Source: DASRZM01 sp035686365 (GTDB lineage Bacteria > Pseudomonadota > Gammaproteobacteria > Xanthomonadales > Xanthomonadaceae). From it: a stretch of DNA of 43,971 nucleotides. Of the stretch, positions 7,467-15,899 are shown in pieces (position 1 is the stretch's first letter; every line of letters starts with the position of its first letter). The DNA is taken from assembly GCA_035686365.1 (NCBI GenBank), contig DASRZM010000103.1, positions 1 through 43,971 on the forward strand, written 5' to 3'. The position numbers were made by a program, and so were the translations under genes. Below the pieces are notes generated by a model, which saw nothing but the letters and a program-made list of their open reading frames with translations, ran no database searches and was not told the origin of the DNA.

Positions 7467-9626
7467 TTACTGCGTGCGGATCACGGACGGGTTCTGGACG
7501 AGTACGGTGGTGCCGTTGCTTACGGCCATGCTGGCCATCTCGCCCTGCATCTCGGTGGTCACCGCCAGTTCGGTTGCGGTCGGCGTGCCGCCGGTGGCGC
7601 TGGGCGACAGCAGCGACCCGTGGTGCCCGGCGATGAAGCGCACGGCGCCCCGGATGCCGTTGGCGTTCTGCGTGGTGCCCGTGATCGAGCTCAGGCCCAG
7701 GGCGCGGATCAGCGGTTCGGTGCCCGACAGCGGCGCGCCAGGCACCGAGTTGGGGATCACCTGGTCCGGCGGCGAGGTGTCGCTTCCGACCACCTCGTGC
7801 AGCAGGATCGCGTTCTGCGCCGAGGCGAAGCCGAAGTTGATCGGGTCGCCGGAGTCGATGACGGTCTGGGCGGCGAAGAAGAACCGGTCGTAGCCCGGCG
7901 TACCCGGCTGCAGCCCCGCCGCCGCGGCCAGGCCTGCACGGATGCGCGGACCGAAGGTTGCCGAGCCGTCCAGCAGGCGGGCGATGCCGCCGCCGGGGAC
8001 CGACAGCGTGGCCACGCGCACGTTCGGCTCCAGCGCCAGGAACGCGGTGCCGACCATTGCCCCCAGCGACTGGCCGACGAACTGGATGCGCGCGCCGTCG
8101 AAATCGCCGCTGCCGTTGGCGTCGATGTCCATCGAGGGCACGTCCGCGGCCACGATGAACAGGTCGGCGATGGCCTGGCGCAGGTTGTCGCGCGAGGTCA
8201 GCAGCGAGGCCAGGTTGATGGTGTGTGCGCCGGAGGGATCGGGCACGCCGTCGGGACCGGGTGCACCGGTGGTGTTGTTGATGTAATCCACGTCGAAGGT
8301 GCGCTCGCTGCCCAGCGGCCCGAACGGCGTGTTCTCGATGTTGAACGGGTGGCTCCTCGGCAGGCCGTGCAACGGCTGGTCGATCGAGACCACGGCGAAC
8401 CCCTGGGCGGCCAGGGTCGCGGAGATCGCGACCGCGTCGGTGCGGTTGCGGGTGATGCCGTGCTGGAAGATCACCACCGGCCAGCCCGATGCCGGCTTGG
8501 TGCGGCCGGAGGCCGCATTGGGCACCGTCACGAACAGCGGCGCGGTCACCGTCGTGTTGGCGACCGGGCGCGGGTTGGCGAAGGTCAGGTGGGTCGAGGT
8601 CGGGTCCAGCCCGAACTGGTTGAAAGGCGGCACGTAGGCGCCCGGGGCTGCCTTCCAGAAGCCGGTCAGCGGGCCGGTCGGATTGCCCGCGCTCGGCGGC
8701 ACCAGGTAATACGGCAGGTCGATGGTTCCGATGTAGATGTCGGCGATCGGCGGCAGGCCGACCACGGCGCTGGTCTGGCCGCTGAAGGCCAGCCGCGTGG
8801 TGGTCGGCTGCACCCCGGCGCGCACCGTCTGCAGCACCGGCGTGATGCTCTGGGTGGTGGCCACCCAGGTCACCGCGATCTCGTCGCGCGGGATCCCCAC
8901 GGCGCCCGCGGCGGCCTGCTGCGAATTGGTCAGCAGGCGCAGGGGCTCCAGCGCACAGGCGTTGGCGTCCGACAGCAGCGGGTCCGTGCTCACGCCGTTG
9001 ACGCACAGCGGACTGGTGCGCGAGGCCAGCGCGTAGGTCTGGTCCTGCGTGGCGTCGTTGCCGCGGGCGTCGCGGACGTCGTCGGTGACCACCACCATGT
9101 AGGAGGTCAGCTGCTTCAGCGGCGAGGTCGGCAGAATCGCCACGGTGCGCCCGGTCGGGTCACTGGGAGCGACCGCGGTGACGAACTCGGCCGGCACCGT
9201 GAGCTCGCGCACGACCCCGGTCACCCCGCCGCCGGGTCCGGTGAGCGTGACCTCGAACATGCGGATGGTCTGGCCCGGGATGATCGTGGCCGGGTTCGGC
9301 GTGGCCGAGAACTGCAGCGACCACGGCGCCACCGTGGAAAAACCGTCGAGCGCGTTGATCGCGACGGTCGGATCACCGAAGTTGTTCGGGTTGGCGACCG
9401 GGATGTTCAGTGTCAGGTCGCGCGTGCCCGAGAACAACAGGTTGTTGGGCGTCGGGATCAGGCCAGCGCTCGGATTGAAGATCGCGGTGATGACGCCGGT
9501 GATGGCGCTCCCGTCATCGTTGGTCGCAGCCGGTGCCTCCACCGCGCGCGAGCTGTTGCTGGAACTGCCGCACGCCGCCAGGAACAGCGACGACAGCACC
9601 AATGCCAGGATCAGTCGGGCCTGCAT
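7467..9626 (-). CDS. VolA/Pla-1-type extracellular lipase, lipoprotein
   Basis: Predicted 719 residues. The start carries a lipoprotein signal (LVLSSLFLAACGSSSNSS), so it is probably anchored in the outer membrane. The N-terminal third is Ig-like (FNPSAGLIPTPNNLLFSG and a PTSPLKQLTSYMVVVTDDVRD block). The C-terminal half is an alpha/beta-hydrolase: an oxyanion strand VVIFQHGITRNR, the nucleophile elbow GQSLG (Ser near 520), and a candidate catalytic His in GHHGSLL (near 668). Relatives include surface lipases that release fatty acids from phosphatidylcholine. It is the first gene of the cassette, behind a good sigma70 promoter. The ATG at 9626 has GAGGG upstream; an in-frame ATG at 9644 has none. 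The lipase call is firm, the substrate is inferred. Confidence 0.88.
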   Translation of the reverse strand: MQARLILALVLSSLFLAACGSSSNSSRAVEAPAATNDDGSAITGVITAIFNPSAGLIPTPNNLLFSGTRDLTLNIPVANPNNFGDPTVAINALDGFSTVAPWSLQFSATPNPATIIPGQTIRMFEVTLTGPGGGVTGVVRELTVPAEFVTAVAPSDPTGRTVAILPTSPLKQLTSYMVVVTDDVRDARGNDATQDQTYALASRTSPLCVNGVSTDPLLSDANACALEPLRLLTNSQQAAAGAVGIPRDEIAVTWVATTQSITPVLQTVRAGVQPTTTRLAFSGQTSAVVGLPPIADIYIGTIDLPYYLVPPSAGNPTGPLTGFWKAAPGAYVPPFNQFGLDPTSTHLTFANPRPVANTTVTAPLFVTVPNAASGRTKPASGWPVVIFQHGITRNRTDAVAISATLAAQGFAVVSIDQPLHGLPRSHPFNIENTPFGPLGSERTFDVDYINNTTGAPGPDGVPDPSGAHTINLASLLTSRDNLRQAIADLFIVAADVPSMDIDANGSGDFDGARIQFVGQSLGAMVGTAFLALEPNVRVATLSVPGGGIARLLDGSATFGPRIRAGLAAAAGLQPGTPGYDRFFFAAQTVIDSGDPINFGFASAQNAILLHEVVGSDTSPPDQVIPNSVPGAPLSGTEPLIRALGLSSITGTTQNANGIRGAVRFIAGHHGSLLSPSATGGTPTATELAVTTEMQGEMASMAVSNGTTVLVQNPSVIRTQ

Positions 9627-9677
9627 GGTCGGGGTCCCTCTCATGTAATTGGAATCGCGAAGGCGAAACGCCGGGCT

Positions 9678-9706
9678 ATCTTAGGTAGCACCCCGTCCAC
9701 TGGCAA
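9678..9706 (-). promoter_or_regulatory. Sigma70-type promoter of the lipase/RND cassette
   Basis: On the minus strand, TTGCCA (9706-9701) and TAAGAT (9683-9678) are separated by exactly 17 bp, five and four of six matches to the -35 and -10 consensus. The predicted start is about 45 nt before the lipase ATG. The gap to the upstream gene is otherwise plain, which supports 9.67 kb as the operon's start. Confidence 0.55.
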
Positions 9707-9767
9707 TGCTGTTGCGTATGGTGAACGCGGCGCCGCTGCGTGGTGCACTGCAGCATCCGCGGCCTCC

Positions 9768-10640
9768 TCAGCGCCCCGGCGGCGTGAAGTCGGCGGCGGT
9801 GGGCGTGAAAGCGCGCGGCCGGTGGCCGAGCAGCTGCCTGGCCGGGCCATCGTCGAAACACAGGTCCTGCGCCATGCGCGCGATCATCTGGGCGTTGGCG
9901 CCGCGCAGCCAGCCCAGCGCGCGGGCCGTGCCCAGCGCCAGCCGCAGCAAGCCCGAGGGCACCGCCAGCAGCCATGCCGGCGGCGCCTGCGCCGCCAGCA
10001 CGCGCCGCACCATTTCCCGGTAGGCCAGCGTCTCGCCGCCGGCCAGAACGTGGCAGCCGGCTGCGGCGGCTGGCGCGCCCAGGGCATTGACCGCCGCGAT
10101 CGCCAGGTCGCCGGCATGCACCGGCTGGCGCAGCCCGACCGCGCCTCGCGGGAGCACGAACACGCCGAACCGGCGTGCCAGCGCCGCGATGCGCGAGAGG
10201 TTGTGGTCCAGCCCGGCGCCGTAGATCAGCGTCGGCCGCAGCACGAAGCAGGGCGCCGACCGCGCCTGTGCCCAGTCCTGGACCAGCGCCTCGGCCTCGC
10301 GCAGCGCGGCCGCGACCGCGCGCTCGGAGTGATCGGCCGAGGTTGCCTTGGCCTCGGCACTGGTGGAAGAGAACGCCACCACGCGGGCGACCCCGCGCAG
10401 CGGCTGGTGCGACAGCCAGGCGGCGAAGTGCGTGAGCGGGCCGGCGCTGATCACCGCATCGCACGCCACCGGCGCCGCGGGCGGGTGGGGCAGGTCGATG
10501 CCGATCCATTGCACGCCGGCACCGCTGCGTACCGGTGGCGGACTGCGCGAGGCGGCCAGTACCTGATGGCCGGCTGCGGTCAGTTGCGGCACAAGGAAGC
10601 GGCCGATCTGCCCGCTGGCCCCGAGCACGAGCACACGCAT
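9768..10640 (-). CDS. NAD(P)-dependent epimerase/dehydratase-like (atypical SDR) protein
   Basis: Predicted 290 residues. The N-terminus is a Rossmann dinucleotide-binding motif, VLGASGQIGRFL (residues 5-16), followed by a basic residue after the second strand (AASRS), suggesting NADP. An LRPTLIYGAG block is typical of extended/atypical SDRs. The usual YxxxK catalytic pair is not visible where expected, around ADHSERAVAAALREAE, so it may be a binding or regulatory protein or an atypical reductase such as the NmrA- or YfcH-like kinds. It is 141 bp upstream of the lipase gene on the same strand but is separated from it by the cassette promoter, so probably a separate unit. Confidence 0.78.
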   Translation of the reverse strand: MRVLVLGASGQIGRFLVPQLTAAGHQVLAASRSPPPVRSGAGVQWIGIDLPHPPAAPVACDAVISAGPLTHFAAWLSHQPLRGVARVVAFSSTSAEAKATSADHSERAVAAALREAEALVQDWAQARSAPCFVLRPTLIYGAGLDHNLSRIAALARRFGVFVLPRGAVGLRQPVHAGDLAIAAVNALGAPAAAAGCHVLAGGETLAYREMVRRVLAAQAPPAWLLAVPSGLLRLALGTARALGWLRGANAQMIARMAQDLCFDDGPARQLLGHRPRAFTPTAADFTPPGR

Positions 10641-10784
10641 CAGCGGTCCGGGCCGGTACCGCGAACCGGCGGTACCGCCGTCACGCCGCAGCGCGGTCGC
10701 GCGGTCGGCCGCGGTTTCCCGCGGGCGACTGCGATCGCGTCCCCGGGGCGTCGCCGGGCGGGCGCCTTTCCGATCATGCGCGGG

Positions 10785-10813
10785 TTCGGTTTACGGACCG
10801 GAGCCAGTATAAG
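10785..10813 (+). promoter_or_regulatory. Candidate promoter, leaderless start of the SLC13 gene
   Basis: TATAAG (10808-10813) is a near-consensus -10 box, with a weak TTCGGT -35 box 17 bp upstream (10785-10790). Transcription would start near 10820, within two bases of the ATG at 10822. That would give a leaderless mRNA and argues against the in-frame GTG at 10813, which overlaps the -10 box. Inferred from spacing only. Confidence 0.35.
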
Positions 10814-10821
10814 TGTCGCCC

Positions 10822-12234
10822 ATGACCGCCCCGGCACAGCCCCAGCAGCCTCGCGACGACGGCCCGGTCCGCCGCCTGATGCTGCTGCTCGGGCCGGTGC
10901 TGGCGCTGGGGCTGGCCGCCATCACGCTGGCCGGCGGCGGCAGTGCGGCGCTGGCGGTGACCGCAGCAGTCACGCTGTGGTGTGCGCTGTGGTGGGTGAC
11001 CGAGCCGGTCGCCGCTCCGGTCACGGCATTGCTGCCGCTGGCGGTGTTCCCGCTCACCGGGGTCCTGGAGGCCCGGGAGGTCGCGCACAGCTACGGGCAT
11101 CCGTTGATCCTGCTGCTGGCCGGCGGCTTCATGCTCTCGCGCGCGCTGGAGAAGACCGGTGCGCACCGGCGCATCGCCCTGGGCATGGTGCGCGCCTTCG
11201 GTGGTCATTCCGGGCGCTCGCTCGTGTACGGCTTCGCGGCGGCGGCCGCGCTGACGAGCATGTGGATCTCCAACACCGCCACCACGCTGATGCTGCTGCC
11301 GGTCGCGCTGGCCGTGCTGGAGCGGTACCCCGATGCGCGCCTGCGCGCACCGCTGATCCTGGCGATCGCCTATGCCGCCAGCGTCGGCGGCCTCGGCACG
11401 CCGATCGGCACGCCGCCGAACCTGGTGTTCATGGGCGTGTACGAGCAGACCACCGGCGCGCGCTACGGCTTCACCGACTGGATGCTGCTGGGTATCCCGG
11501 TCGTGGTGCTGTTCGTGCCGGTGATCGCGCTGTGGCTGGCGCGCGGCCTGCGCGATACGCCGGCCGCGGTCCTGCCGCCGCTGGGCCCGTGGACGCCGGC
11601 CGAGCGCCGGGTGCTGATCGTGTTCACCGTGACCGCGGCAGCATGGATCCTGCGCACCGAACCGTTCGGGGGCTGGAGCGCCTGGCTGGGCCTGCCCGGC
11701 GCCAACGACGCCAGCGTGGCGCTGCTGGCGGTGGTCGTGCTGTGCGTGATCCCGGACGGCCGCGGCAGCCGCCTGCTGGATTGGCACACCGCCGAACGTG
11801 TGCCGTGGGGGGCGCTGGTGCTGTTCGGCGGCGGCATCGCCCTGGCGGCTGCATTCGAAAGCTCCGGCCTGAGCGAGGTGGTCGCGCGCCGGCTGGCCGG
11901 ACTGGGCGAGCTGCCGCTGCCGGCGCTGCTGCTGGTGCTGGTGGGTGGCATCGTGCTGCTGTCGGAAATCGCCTCGAACACCGCCACCGCGGTGCTGCTG
12001 ATGCCGATCCTGGCGGCCACCGCGATCGGCCTGGGGGTCGAGCCGGCGCTGCTGATGTTCCCTGCCGTGCTGGCGGCCAGCGTCGGCTTCATGCTGCCGG
12101 TGGCAACCGCCCCCAACGCGATCGCCTACGGCTCCGGCGCCGTCGACGGACGCACGATGCTGCGCGAGGGCGCGGTGCTCGACCTGGTCGGCGTGGCCGT
12201 GGTGTGCACCGTCGCCTACGTCGCGTTCTCCTGA
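10822..12234 (+). CDS. DASS (SLC13) family anion/carboxylate transporter
   Basis: Predicted 470-residue inner-membrane protein with about a dozen hydrophobic segments. The two family signatures are clear: SNTATTLMLLP in the first half and SNTATAVLLMP in the second, the paired Ser-Asn-Thr motifs that bind sodium and substrate in VcINDY-type transporters. A GTPIGTPPNLVF block follows the first motif and VATAPNAIAYGSG follows the second, as usual. The family moves C4-dicarboxylates, citrate or sulfate with sodium; substrate cannot be read here. It stands alone on the plus strand between two minus-strand genes. The start is uncertain: a GTG at 10813 has GGAG upstream, while the ATG is placed as if leaderless. 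Confidence 0.9.
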   Translation: MTAPAQPQQPRDDGPVRRLMLLLGPVLALGLAAITLAGGGSAALAVTAAVTLWCALWWVTEPVAAPVTALLPLAVFPLTGVLEAREVAHSYGHPLILLLAGGFMLSRALEKTGAHRRIALGMVRAFGGHSGRSLVYGFAAAAALTSMWISNTATTLMLLPVALAVLERYPDARLRAPLILAIAYAASVGGLGTPIGTPPNLVFMGVYEQTTGARYGFTDWMLLGIPVVVLFVPVIALWLARGLRDTPAAVLPPLGPWTPAERRVLIVFTVTAAAWILRTEPFGGWSAWLGLPGANDASVALLAVVVLCVIPDGRGSRLLDWHTAERVPWGALVLFGGGIALAAAFESSGLSEVVARRLAGLGELPLPALLLVLVGGIVLLSEIASNTATAVLLMPILAATAIGLGVEPALLMFPAVLAASVGFMLPVATAPNAIAYGSGAVDGRTMLREGAVLDLVGVAVVCTVAYVAFS

Positions 12235-12289
12235 GACAGGGGCACCGGTTCGGCGGTTCCCTGCGCGCCGTGGATGGCGCCGGCGTGTG

Positions 12290-13243
12290 TCAGCCGGTCA
12301 CGGAGATCAGCTGCCAGGCCAGGAACACCGCGTAGCCGGCAACCAGGACGCCGCCCTCGCGCCGGCTGATCAGCAGGTCGCCCCGCACCATCGGGTAGAG
12401 CACCAGCGCGAAGGCGAGCATCACCGGCAACTGCACCCAGCGCATGGTGGCATCGACCGGAAGCGGGATCACCAGCGCGGTGGCGCCCAGGATCAGCAGC
12501 ACGTTGAACAGGCACGAGCCGATCACGTTGCCCACGGCGATGTCGGCCCGCTTCTGCCAGGCGGCGATCACCGAGGTGGCCAGCTCCGGCAGCGAGGTCC
12601 CGATGGCGACGACGGTCAGGCCGACGACGACTTCGTCGATGCCGGACAGGCGCGCCATCGCGACCGCGCCCCCGACCACCAGGTGCGAGGCGTACAGCAG
12701 CAGCGACAGCCCGATCACCACGCGCAGCACGTTGCGGCCGAGCCCCGGCCGGGTCGCTGCCGCCTCCACCAGTTCGCGCTGGACCGGGTCCGGCTCGGTG
12801 CGCGCGTCGCGCACCGTGACCACCGCCATCGCCACGAAACCGGCGAGCAGCACACCCGCATCGAACAGTCCGATGGATCCGTCCAGGCACAACAGCCACA
12901 GCAGCAGGTACACCAGCAGCAGCACCGGCGCTTCGATCCGCAGCAGCCGCATCTGCACGGTCAGCGGCATCATCAGCGCGGCGATGCCCAGGATCAGGCC
13001 GACGTTGGCGATGTTGCTGCCCACCACGTTGCCGACCGCCAGCCTGGCATTGCCCGCAAACCCTGCCGTCAGATTGACCGCCAACTCCGGCGCCGAGGTG
13101 CCGAAGCCGACCAGCACGATGCCCACGATCAGCTGCGGAATGCCGAAGCGCAGGGCCAGGCCGCTGGCGCCGCGCACGAACGAATCGGCGCCCAGGACCA
13201 GCAGCAGCAGACCGAGCGAGAACCAGCCAAGGTGCACCAGCAT
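12290..13243 (-). CDS. Calcium/sodium antiporter, YrbG-like (CaCA family)
   Basis: Predicted 317 residues with about ten membrane helices and two inverted halves. Each half carries the alpha-repeat: GTSAPELAVN with GNVVGSNIANVG (first) and GTSLPELATS with GNVIGSCLFNVL (second). The Glu in each GTS-x-PE motif is a cation ligand in the NCX_Mj structure. This is the K-independent sodium/calcium exchanger class, acting at the inner membrane, mostly for Ca export. It follows the universal stress gene by 67 bp on the same strand and may be co-transcribed from the FNR-type promoter. In one half the second Asn of GS-N is Cys (GSCLFN), a mild departure also seen in other homologues. Confidence 0.92.
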   Translation of the reverse strand: MLVHLGWFSLGLLLLVLGADSFVRGASGLALRFGIPQLIVGIVLVGFGTSAPELAVNLTAGFAGNARLAVGNVVGSNIANVGLILGIAALMMPLTVQMRLLRIEAPVLLLVYLLLWLLCLDGSIGLFDAGVLLAGFVAMAVVTVRDARTEPDPVQRELVEAAATRPGLGRNVLRVVIGLSLLLYASHLVVGGAVAMARLSGIDEVVVGLTVVAIGTSLPELATSVIAAWQKRADIAVGNVIGSCLFNVLLILGATALVIPLPVDATMRWVQLPVMLAFALVLYPMVRGDLLISRREGGVLVAGYAVFLAWQLISVTG

Positions 13244-13310
13244 CGATCAGTCGTCGCGTCCGGAAAGCATTGCAGTCTAACGGCTTTGCACCGGCGGCTG
13301 CAGGCGTGGC

Positions 13311-13820
13311 TCAGCGCACCAGCGTGACCGCCATGGGGGCGGCGTGCACCACCTTGTAGGCCACCGACCCGAGCAGGGCCGAGCCGAGCGCGCCGTGACC
13401 GCGGGTGCCCATCACGATCTGGCCGGCGCCGATGGCCTCGGCGCGCGCCACGATGTGCTGCGCCGGGTCGCCCATCGCGATGTGCAGCACGTGGTCGATC
13501 CCGGCCGCGGCCAGCAGCCCGCGCGCCTGGGCGGTGTCGTCGGTGCCGAAGCGATCCAGGTACTCCTCGGCGGCCTCGCGCGCGAGAAAGCCCTGCACGT
13601 TGAGCAGGTGCGGCTCGAAGCGCCAGCCGTGGCGGTCATGCCAGTCGACCAGTTCCGCGATCACGCGGGCGCTCGCCGGTGAGCCGTCGATGGCGACCAG
13701 CAGCCGCGGCACGTTCGCCGATGCCGGCGCCCCATGGCGACGGACCAGCCCGGCCAGACGGTCGTGTTCGTCGCGCAGGCGGGTGACCTCCCCGTCGTGC
13801 TGCGGAAGCGTGATCTGCAT
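13311..13820 (-). CDS. Universal stress protein (UspA family)
   Basis: Predicted 169 residues, one Usp domain from about residue 38. The N-terminal strand is RLLVAIDGSPAS, and the C-terminal nucleotide-binding signature is GTRGHGALGSALLGSVAYKV, i.e. the G-x2-G-x9-G-S pattern of ATP-binding members. A roughly 35-residue extension precedes the domain. Usp proteins are cytoplasmic and support survival in stasis and hypoxia; several in Pseudomonas are under Anr control. Here a near-perfect FNR-family site lies at -41.5 of a plausible promoter, which points to induction under low oxygen. AGGAA lies 7 nt before the ATG. Confidence 0.93.
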   Translation of the reverse strand: MQITLPQHDGEVTRLRDEHDRLAGLVRRHGAPASANVPRLLVAIDGSPASARVIAELVDWHDRHGWRFEPHLLNVQGFLAREAAEEYLDRFGTDDTAQARGLLAAAGIDHVLHIAMGDPAQHIVARAEAIGAGQIVMGTRGHGALGSALLGSVAYKVVHAAPMAVTLVR

Positions 13821-13848
13821 GGGTGGTTCCTCGGCAGTCCTGGCCTGG

Positions 13849-13890
13849 AGTATCGGCGATCCGTGGCCAGTATCGGTTGACCGGCGTCAA
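13849..13890 (-). promoter_or_regulatory. Class II FNR/ANR-type promoter of the usp gene
   Basis: The palindrome TTGAC-N4-GTCAA occupies 13877-13890 and fits the FNR/ANR/DNR consensus TTGAT-N4-ATCAA. On the minus strand exactly 22 nt separate it from a GATACT -10 box (13854-13849). That puts the site's centre at -41.5 from a start near 13842, the canonical class II activator position with no separate -35 box. The leader would be about 22 nt. Site and spacing are seen directly; the regulator is inferred. Confidence 0.6.
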
Positions 13891-13956
13891 CACCACGCCT
13901 TGAATCCGCGCGCGGGCCATCGCTGCGGTTGCGCCGGTCCGGCAGCGCGTCGGGCC

Positions 13957-15825
13957 CTACTTCCTCTTCGGCAGGTACAGGTCGGTGACCGTGCCCTCGT
14001 AGACCTCGGCCGCCATGCCGATCGACTCCGACAAGGTCGGGTGCGGGTGGACGGTCAGGGCGATGTCGGCGGCCTCGCAGCCCATCTCGATGGCCAGGGC
14101 AAGCTCGGCGATCAGGTCGCCGGCAGCGGGCCCGACGATGCCGGCTCCGATCACACGGTGGCTGGCAGGGTCGAACAGCAGCTTGGTGAAGCCTTCGGTG
14201 CGGCCGATGCCGATGGCGCGACCCGAGGCGGCGTGCGGGAACTTGCCCACGCCGTAGTCCAGACCCCGCGCCCTGGCCTCGGTCTCGGTGACGCCGACCC
14301 AGGCCACCTCCGGATCGGTGTAGGCCACCGACGGGATCACCCGCGCGACGAATTCGCTCCTGTGTCCGGCGGCGACCTCGGCGGCGACCTTGCCCTCGTG
14401 GCTGGCCTTGTGCGCGAGCATCGGCTGGCCGACGATGTCGCCGATGGCGAAGATGTGCCGCACGTTGGTGCGCATCTGGCCGTCGACCGGGATGTAGCCG
14501 CGCTCGTCCACGCTCACGCCGGCGGCCTGCGCGCCGATCCGGTTGCCGTTGGGGCTGCGGCCCACCGCGACCAGCACGGCGTCGAACAGCCGCGCCTGGG
14601 GTGCATCCGCGCCCTCGAAGTGCGCCATGAGCCCGTTCTTCTGGGCGCGCACCTCGGTGACCCGGGTCTTCAGGTGGATCCCGCCGTAGCGCTTGCCGAT
14701 GCGCTGCGCCAGCGGCCGTACCAGGTCGGCGTCGGTGCCCGGCATCAGCTGGTCGAGCAGTTCCACGACGGTGACCTGCGAGCCCAGCGCGTCGAACACG
14801 CAGGCCATTTCCAGGCCGATGATGCCGCCGCCGACCACCAGCAGTTTGCCGGGAATGCCTGCCAGCTCCAGCGCGCCGGTCGAATCCATGACGCGTTCGT
14901 CGTCCCACGGAAACATCGGCAGCTTCACCGACTCCGAGCCGGCGGCGATGATGCACTGGCCGTAGCGCACCAGCTTCGTCCCGCCCTGGTGCGCGACCTC
15001 GAGCTCGCGCGGCGACACGAACGTCCCGGTGCCCTGCAGCACCCGCACCTTGCGCTTGCCGGCCATCCCCGACAGGCCCCTGGTGAGCTGGCCCACGGCC
15101 TGGTCCTTGTAGGCGCGCAGCCGGTCCAGATCGATCTTCGGCTGGCCGAAGGCGATGCCCATCTCGTGGCCGGCGTGCTCGGCCTCCCCAATCACGCGGG
15201 CCGCGTGGAGCAGCGCCTTGGACGGGATGCAGCCGACATTCAGGCACACGCCGCCCAGGCTCGGGTAGCGCTCGACCAGCACCACGTCCTGGCCCAGGTC
15301 GGCGGCGCGGAAGGCCGCGGTGTAGCCTCCGGGCCCGGATCCGAGCACGAGTACGCCGCACTCGATGTCGGGCTCGCGCCCGCTCAGCGGCGCCGCTCGC
15401 GGTCCGATCGGCGCCGCCCGGGCTTCCTCCGCCGGCGGCCGAACCCGATCGCGTCCGCTGCCTTGCCTGTCCTGGTCCGCAGCGACGTGCCCGTCCTCGA
15501 CTGGTCCGGCGTGCTCGGCGTCCTTCGCGGACGCTGCGCCCTTTTCCTTTTCGCTGCCGCCCGGGGCAGCCCCGCCCTCGCCCGGGTCGGGTTCGATCTC
15601 GGCGATCACGTCGCCCTGTGACACGGCGTCGCCGACCTTCACCCGCAGCCTGCGGATGGTGCCGGCCTGGCTGGCCGGGATCTCCATGGTGGCCTTGTCC
15701 GATTCGAGCGTGACCAGCCCCTGGTCCTTGTCGACGTGGTCGCCTTCGGAGACCAGCACCTCGATCACGGGCACCGAGTCGAAATCGCCGATGTCGGGGA
15801 CCTTCTGCTCGACCGACTTGGCCAT
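13957..15825 (-). CDS. lpdA: Dihydrolipoyl dehydrogenase (E3) with N-terminal lipoyl domain
   Basis: Predicted 622 residues. Residues 1-80 are a lipoyl domain with the attachment lysine in LESDKATMEIP (Lys44), then an Ala/Glu/Gly-rich linker to about 152. The E3 part has the FAD motif GSGPGG (162-167), the redox disulfide GGVCLNVGCIPSK (Cys194, Cys199), a second Rossmann motif VVGGGIIGLE for NAD, and the C-terminal HPHPTLSE with the catalytic base. It reoxidises lipoyl groups of the pyruvate dehydrogenase complex in the cytoplasm. The fused lipoyl domain is known from Neisseria P64k and xanthomonads. GGAGAGGGA precedes the ATG. It is 74 bp downstream of the MscS gene, in the aceF unit. Confidence 0.96.
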   Translation of the reverse strand: MAKSVEQKVPDIGDFDSVPVIEVLVSEGDHVDKDQGLVTLESDKATMEIPASQAGTIRRLRVKVGDAVSQGDVIAEIEPDPGEGGAAPGGSEKEKGAASAKDAEHAGPVEDGHVAADQDRQGSGRDRVRPPAEEARAAPIGPRAAPLSGREPDIECGVLVLGSGPGGYTAAFRAADLGQDVVLVERYPSLGGVCLNVGCIPSKALLHAARVIGEAEHAGHEMGIAFGQPKIDLDRLRAYKDQAVGQLTRGLSGMAGKRKVRVLQGTGTFVSPRELEVAHQGGTKLVRYGQCIIAAGSESVKLPMFPWDDERVMDSTGALELAGIPGKLLVVGGGIIGLEMACVFDALGSQVTVVELLDQLMPGTDADLVRPLAQRIGKRYGGIHLKTRVTEVRAQKNGLMAHFEGADAPQARLFDAVLVAVGRSPNGNRIGAQAAGVSVDERGYIPVDGQMRTNVRHIFAIGDIVGQPMLAHKASHEGKVAAEVAAGHRSEFVARVIPSVAYTDPEVAWVGVTETEARARGLDYGVGKFPHAASGRAIGIGRTEGFTKLLFDPASHRVIGAGIVGPAAGDLIAELALAIEMGCEAADIALTVHPHPTLSESIGMAAEVYEGTVTDLYLPKRK

Positions 15826-15899
15826 TGTTCCCTCTCCGGATCCGGGCGCTGCCGAGGCCGCGCAGGATAACGCATCGCCAACGCCGGCCCGGCCCGCAG

